Source of the DNA: Ruminococcus sp. CAG:488
GTDB taxonomy: Bacteria; Bacillota; Clostridia; Oscillospirales; Acutalibacteraceae
DNA: 25,621 nucleotides
Assembly: GCA_000434055.1 (NCBI GenBank)
Contig: HF999606.1
Location: forward strand, 1 to 25,621
Direction: 5' to 3'
A program made the translations under genes and the position numbers. Below, in pieces: positions 21,693-25,621 of the stretch. A model generated the notes under the pieces. It did not search any database, was not told the origin of the DNA, and saw nothing but the letters and a program-made list of their open reading frames with translations. The first letter of the stretch is position 1; each line of letters starts with the position of its first letter.

Positions 21693-23007
21693 GGTCAAAA
21701 ACGCTGTTGTAAGATATAATATGCCGCTCTCCGGCAGGACGGTTGCCGTCGGAGTATCGGGCGGTGCGGATTCAATGGCATTGCTGCACGTTCTTCTTGA
21801 GCTGAAGGATGAATTCGGCATGAAAATCATTGCCTGCCACGTCAACCACGGTATAAGAGGAGAGACGGCGGACAGGGACGAAAAATTCGTTGTCGAAGCC
21901 TGTAAAAAGCTCGGCGTTGAAGTTCGTGCTCTCAGAGCCGATGTGCCGGGAACGGCAAAAAAAATGCATCTCGGCGTTGAGGAATGCGGTCGGAGAATCA
22001 GATATGATTTCTTCAATTCCGTTGCCGACGATGTTATTATCGCAACGGCTCACACGCTCAGCGACCGCAGCGAAACTCTGCTTCTTAATATCACAAGGGG
22101 AGCGTCCGTCAAGGGGCTTTGCTCTATCCCTGCCGTCAGAGGCAATATCGTCAGGCCGCTCATCGACTGCACGAGGGCGGATATAGAAAAGTATTGCAGC
22201 GACAATTCAATAGCCTTCGTTACCGACGAGACGAATTTTGAGGATATTTATTCCAGAAACAGAATAAGATTAAACGTTATTCCCGAGCTGAAAAAGCTCA
22301 ACCCCTCGCTTGAAAAAGCGTTTTTGCGCCTGATTTCAAACGCCGAGGAGGAGAATGATTTCATGGACGGCTTTTCCCGGGAAATACTCGGAAAAGTGAG
22401 GCTCGCCGAAGGCTATGACGCAGGGCTTTTGAATAAACAGCACCGAGCCGTGAGAAAACGCGTGATCTTTGAAATAATAAATACCGAGACGGGAATTATC
22501 CCCGAGGCGGTGCACATTGAGCAGGTTGACGGAATCCTTTCGGGCGGCAGAACCGAGATTATCGGCAGCACTGTCGTTGAGGTCAAAAACGGCATTTTGA
22601 AAATCAATCCCGAGACGGAAAATTATCCCGATTGGGAATGTGATTTTGACCGTCTTATTGCGGAAGCTCCTTTCGGAAAAATCAAAGGAGAAATAATTCA
22701 TAGAAATAATTTACCGCCGAAACAGTCTGTTCATAATAAAGTGTTAGACTATGGCAGTATCGTAGGTCATTGTGTGCTTCGCAACAGACGGCCGGGCGAT
22801 AAAATGAAGCTCGCGGGCAGCTCCTGCACAAAGACTTTAAAAAAGCTTTTCAGCGAGAAGCATATCGAAAACCGAAACAGCGCAGCCGTCCTTGCGGACG
22901 AAGCCGGCATTTGCTGGGTTCAGGGATTGGGCTGTGCCGACAGATGTAAAATAAAAGCCGAAACAGATAAAATCTTAATTATCGGAGAGGACAAACAAAA
23001 TGATTGA
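21682..23007 (+). CDS. tilS: tRNA(Ile)-lysidine synthetase
   Basis: A 441-aa enzyme that attaches lysine to C34 of tRNA-Ile(CAU), changing its reading from AUG to AUA. The N-type ATP pyrophosphatase loop SGGADS is at 26-31, with CHVNHGIRGETADRD and HTLSDRSET segments, and a C-terminal RPGDKMKLAGSS...KLFSEKHI domain binds tRNA. I chose ATG 21682 (GGAGAAG upstream), which overlaps dnaB by 11 bases; an upstream in-frame ATG at 21625 lies deep inside dnaB. The stop overlaps hpt by 8 bases. Confidence 0.95.
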   Translation: MIREVKNAVVRYNMPLSGRTVAVGVSGGADSMALLHVLLELKDEFGMKIIACHVNHGIRGETADRDEKFVVEACKKLGVEVRALRADVPGTAKKMHLGVEECGRRIRYDFFNSVADDVIIATAHTLSDRSETLLLNITRGASVKGLCSIPAVRGNIVRPLIDCTRADIEKYCSDNSIAFVTDETNFEDIYSRNRIRLNVIPELKKLNPSLEKAFLRLISNAEEENDFMDGFSREILGKVRLAEGYDAGLLNKQHRAVRKRVIFEIINTETGIIPEAVHIEQVDGILSGGRTEIIGSTVVEVKNGILKINPETENYPDWECDFDRLIAEAPFGKIKGEIIHRNNLPPKQSVHNKVLDYGSIVGHCVLRNRRPGDKMKLAGSSCTKTLKKLFSEKHIENRNSAAVLADEAGICWVQGLGCADRCKIKAETDKILIIGEDKQND

Positions 23008-23542
23008 GAATGACATTAAAGAAGTATATTTCAGCAAGGAGGAGCTGCACGGGATCGTTAAAAGGCTCGGCGAGCAGATAAGCAAGGATTACGAGGGTAA
23101 AAACCTTACGCTTGTCAGCATACTCAAAGGCTCTGTTATATTCATGGCAGACCTTATGCGTGAGATCACCGTGCCGTGTGAGATCGACTTTATGTGCGTT
23201 TCCAGCTACGGCAACGGAACAAAATCCTCCGGAACGGTCAAGATTATCAAGGATCTTGACATTAACCTTGAAGGTAAGGATCTTCTCCTTGTCGAGGATA
23301 TTCTCGACAGCGGAAAGACTCTTTATTATATATCGCAGGTGCTCAAGACGAGAAACCCGGCAAGCATTAAGATTTGCACGCTTCTTGACAAGCCGGAGAG
23401 ACGTGAGGCGGACATTAAGGCGGATTATTACGGAACCTTCGTTCCCGATGAGTTCGTAGTCGGCTACGGTCTTGACTTTGCGGAAAAGTACAGAAATCTT
23501 CCGTATATCGGCGTGCTCAAGCCGGAAATTTATGCGGATTAA
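23000..23542 (+). CDS. hpt: Hypoxanthine (guanine) phosphoribosyltransferase
   Basis: A 180-aa purine-salvage enzyme converting hypoxanthine or guanine and PRPP to IMP or GMP. The PRPP-binding motif VEDILDSGKT (98-107) and the SILKGSVIFMADL segment are typical. ATG 23000 overlaps the end of tilS; GGAGAGGA lies upstream. In B. subtilis TilS and HprT act together in controlling ftsH, and the same tilS-hpt-ftsH order is kept here. Confidence 0.97.
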   Translation: MIENDIKEVYFSKEELHGIVKRLGEQISKDYEGKNLTLVSILKGSVIFMADLMREITVPCEIDFMCVSSYGNGTKSSGTVKIIKDLDINLEGKDLLLVEDILDSGKTLYYISQVLKTRNPASIKICTLLDKPERREADIKADYYGTFVPDEFVVGYGLDFAEKYRNLPYIGVLKPEIYAD

Positions 23543-23557
23543 CAGGGAGTGAATTAT

Positions 23558-25519
23558 TTGAACAACAGTCCTAATCAGACCCCGAAGCAAAAGAAAAATA
23601 AGGTTTTTGCCATATTGCCGTATATTCTTATTCCTCTGATGATGGTTATCGGTATCGCAATCGCATCTCAGCAGTCGGGCAACCGTTCGGCGGAGGCTAA
23701 GTATTACCAGATCGTTCAGTATTTTGACAAGGATCAGGTCAGCGAGTTTACGCTTAACCTTACGAGCGGAACGCTAAAATACAAGCTCAAGGGCGACGAC
23801 ACAAAATGGCAGTACAAGGTTCCGAACGTGTCGGTTTTCGTTGACGACGTTAACGAGACCGTCAGGGAGCATAACAAGAATGCCAAGAGCGAAGACGACA
23901 TGATAAAATATGAGCTGATTTCCGGCTCATCGACCTCATGGTTTGTCAATCTTCTTCCGACGATAATTATGGGTGTGCTCCTCGTTATTCTTCTTGTCAT
24001 TATGATGAGACGAATGAACACAATGGGCGGCGACATGAACAAGACCCTGAACTTCGGCAAGATAAATGCCAAAAAGCAGCAGGATCAGAAGTCAAAGACG
24101 ACCTTTGAACAGGTCGCAGGAGCAGATGAGGAAAAGGAAGAGCTCAGCGAAATGGTTGACTTCCTCAAGTGCCCCGAAAAGTTCAGCACCCTCGGCGCAA
24201 GAATCCCCAAGGGCGTGCTTCTTGTAGGCCCTCCGGGTACAGGTAAGACCCTCCTTGCGAGAGCCGTTGCCGGTGAAGCAAATGTTCCTTTCTTCTCGAT
24301 TTCCGGTTCCGATTTCGTTGAAATGTATGTCGGTGTCGGCGCTTCGAGAGTCAGAGACCTTTTTGACCAGGCGAAGAAAGACGCTCCGTCGGTTATTTTC
24401 ATTGATGAAATCGACGCCGTCGGACGCCACAGAGGCGCAGGAATGGGCGGCGGACATGACGAGAGAGAGCAGACTCTCAACCAGCTCCTTGTTGAGATGG
24501 ACGGCTTTGAGAAAAATCAGGGCGTTATCGTCATTGCTGCGACAAACCGTCCCGATATCCTTGACCCGGCTCTGCTGAGACCCGGCCGTTTTGACCGTCA
24601 GGTAAGAGTCGGCTATCCCGATACAAAGGGCAGAGAGGCTATTCTCAGGGTTCATTCCAAGAATAAGCCGCTCGCACCCGACGTTGACCTCAGAGTTATT
24701 GCAAATTCGACCGTCGGCTTTGTCGGCGCAGACCTCGAAAATCTTCTTAACGAAGCTGCATTGCTTGCCGCAAGGAGAAACAAGAAGGCAATCACAATGG
24801 CTGAAATCGAGGAAGCGACCGTTAAGGTTATCGTAGGTACGGAGAAGAAGTCGCACAAGATGAGCGACAAGGAAAAGAAGCTCACTGCTTACCACGAGGC
24901 AGGTCATGCGATCTCGACATACTACCTTGAAACGCAGGATCCCGTTCGTCAGGTTTCAATCATTCCGAGAGGCTCGGCAGGCGGCTACACCATGTCCGTG
25001 CCGACCGAGGATAAATCGTACAAGACCAAGAACGGTATGCTTGACGATATCGTTGTTCTTCTCGGCGGACGAGTTGCCGAAAAGCTTGTGCTCGGCGATA
25101 TTTCAACGGGCGCCTCAAACGATATCGAGCGTGCAACAAAGCTTGCAAAGAGCATGGTTACCGAGTACGGCATGAGCGACAGGATAGGCCCCGTTTCCTA
25201 TTCTTCGGGCAGCGGCGAGGTTTTCCTCGGCAGGGATTACGGCCATGCCAAGGACTATTCGGAAGCCTTTGCGCAGGAGATTGACGAGGAGATAAGCTCG
25301 ATTATCCATAACGGATACGACCGTACGGAGAAAATTCTCACGGATCATATGGATAAGCTCCATGAGCTTGCACAGTACCTCATCAAGTACGAAAAGATTG
25401 ACGGCGAAAAGTTCGCTAAGCTTATGAAGGGCGAGCTTCAGGAGGATACCGAGGAGCCGGAAACCCTCCCGAACGTTGACGAGGTCAAGGAAACCCCCGA
25501 TACGGAAATAATCGAATAA
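23558..25519 (+). CDS. ftsH: ATP-dependent zinc metalloprotease FtsH
   Basis: A 653-aa membrane AAA+ protease for quality control and regulated proteolysis. Two membrane spans (about 17-38 and 130-150) flank a small external domain. The AAA module has Walker A GPPGTGKT (224-231), Walker B VIFIDEIDAVG and the SRH ATNRPDILDPALLRPGRFD; the peptidase site HEAGH is at 446-450. The tail is Glu-rich. Start: GGGAGTG favours TTG 23558; the GTG at 23549 would sit inside that ribosome site. Followed by a strong terminator. Confidence 0.97.
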   Translation: MNNSPNQTPKQKKNKVFAILPYILIPLMMVIGIAIASQQSGNRSAEAKYYQIVQYFDKDQVSEFTLNLTSGTLKYKLKGDDTKWQYKVPNVSVFVDDVNETVREHNKNAKSEDDMIKYELISGSSTSWFVNLLPTIIMGVLLVILLVIMMRRMNTMGGDMNKTLNFGKINAKKQQDQKSKTTFEQVAGADEEKEELSEMVDFLKCPEKFSTLGARIPKGVLLVGPPGTGKTLLARAVAGEANVPFFSISGSDFVEMYVGVGASRVRDLFDQAKKDAPSVIFIDEIDAVGRHRGAGMGGGHDEREQTLNQLLVEMDGFEKNQGVIVIAATNRPDILDPALLRPGRFDRQVRVGYPDTKGREAILRVHSKNKPLAPDVDLRVIANSTVGFVGADLENLLNEAALLAARRNKKAITMAEIEEATVKVIVGTEKKSHKMSDKEKKLTAYHEAGHAISTYYLETQDPVRQVSIIPRGSAGGYTMSVPTEDKSYKTKNGMLDDIVVLLGGRVAEKLVLGDISTGASNDIERATKLAKSMVTEYGMSDRIGPVSYSSGSGEVFLGRDYGHAKDYSEAFAQEIDEEISSIIHNGYDRTEKILTDHMDKLHELAQYLIKYEKIDGEKFAKLMKGELQEDTEEPETLPNVDEVKETPDTEIIE

Positions 25520-25528
25520 AAAAAGTAT

Positions 25529-25569
25529 AAAGCTGTGACGAATTGTAATTGTTCGCCACAGCTTTTTTT
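25529..25569 (+). terminator. Terminator of the rnj-ftsH operon
   Basis: AAAGCTGTG (25529-25537) pairs with CACAGCTTT (25557-25565), the helix continues with CGAA/TTCG after one mismatch, and seven T follow. The remaining 52 bases of the window show no feature. Confidence 0.88.
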
Positions 25570-25621
25570 GATATGTACATTCTCGGCGTTCATATAGTGA
25601 AGCGGAGATTTGTTTTTTTCC

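Noticed and set aside
24092..24907. 271-codon open frame on the minus strand
   Set aside because: Antisense to the ftsH AAA domain; no domain or start signal.

Overview
The window looks like a chromosomal segment of a low-to-mid G+C Firmicute in class Clostridia, most likely near the Oscillospiraceae/Ruminococcaceae. This rests on gene content and order: gdpP-rplI-dnaB, tilS-hpt-ftsH, an rplU-prp-rpmA cluster in which L27 carries the Firmicute N-terminal extension, RNase J, and a YetF/DUF4363 pair. Strong GGAGG Shine-Dalgarno sites and sigma-A-type promoters agree with it. There is no rRNA, CRISPR array, transposase or IS element.

Layout. At 1-69 lies the 3' part of a tRNA (probably tRNA-Pro) and its terminator. 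At 167-1852 a minus-strand unit carries uppP and a PtpB-like protein phosphatase, with its own promoter and terminator. At 1863-3089 gap is a single minus-strand gene with a promoter, a structured leader and a terminator. At 3211-5238 a plus-strand unit holds an RluA-type pseudouridine synthase, a YetF/DUF421 membrane protein and a DUF4363 protein. At 5244-6706 a second plus-strand unit pairs a short NfeD protein with an SPFH/stomatin protein. At 6724-10784 the minus strand carries an amino-acid ABC transporter (binding lipoprotein, permease, ATPase) and then a secreted LCAT-like hydrolase. At 10896-12451 the minus strand carries a HAD phosphatase and two unrecognised small membrane proteins.

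At 12481-13577 the plus-strand ribosomal unit has a structured leader, rplU (L21), prp (the protease that trims L27) and rpmA (L27). At 13590-14307 is an XRE/HTH regulator fused to a membrane domain. At 14445-15208 is an orphan phage-type replication gene (DUF6291-like) whose coding sequence contains an unusual array of AAAACC/GGTTTT hexamers spaced exactly 10 bp apart, followed by a hexanucleotide tandem repeat. rnhA is convergent with it at 15268-15705.

From 15822 to 25569 seven tightly packed plus-strand genes (rnj, gdpP, rplI, dnaB, tilS, hpt, ftsH) run from one visible promoter to one visible terminator. They combine RNA decay, c-di-AMP turnover, ribosome, replication, tRNA modification, purine salvage and membrane proteolysis. 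Two normally separate conserved clusters (gdpP-rplI-dnaB and tilS-hpt-ftsH) are joined here behind RNase J, which has a long basic N-terminal extension.

Most of the window is ordinary core genome. The best candidates for something undescribed are the phased hexamer array inside the replication gene, the orphan status of that gene, and a tail-anchored protein with a HEPN-like motif. All homology statements come from reading motifs by eye; no database search was run.
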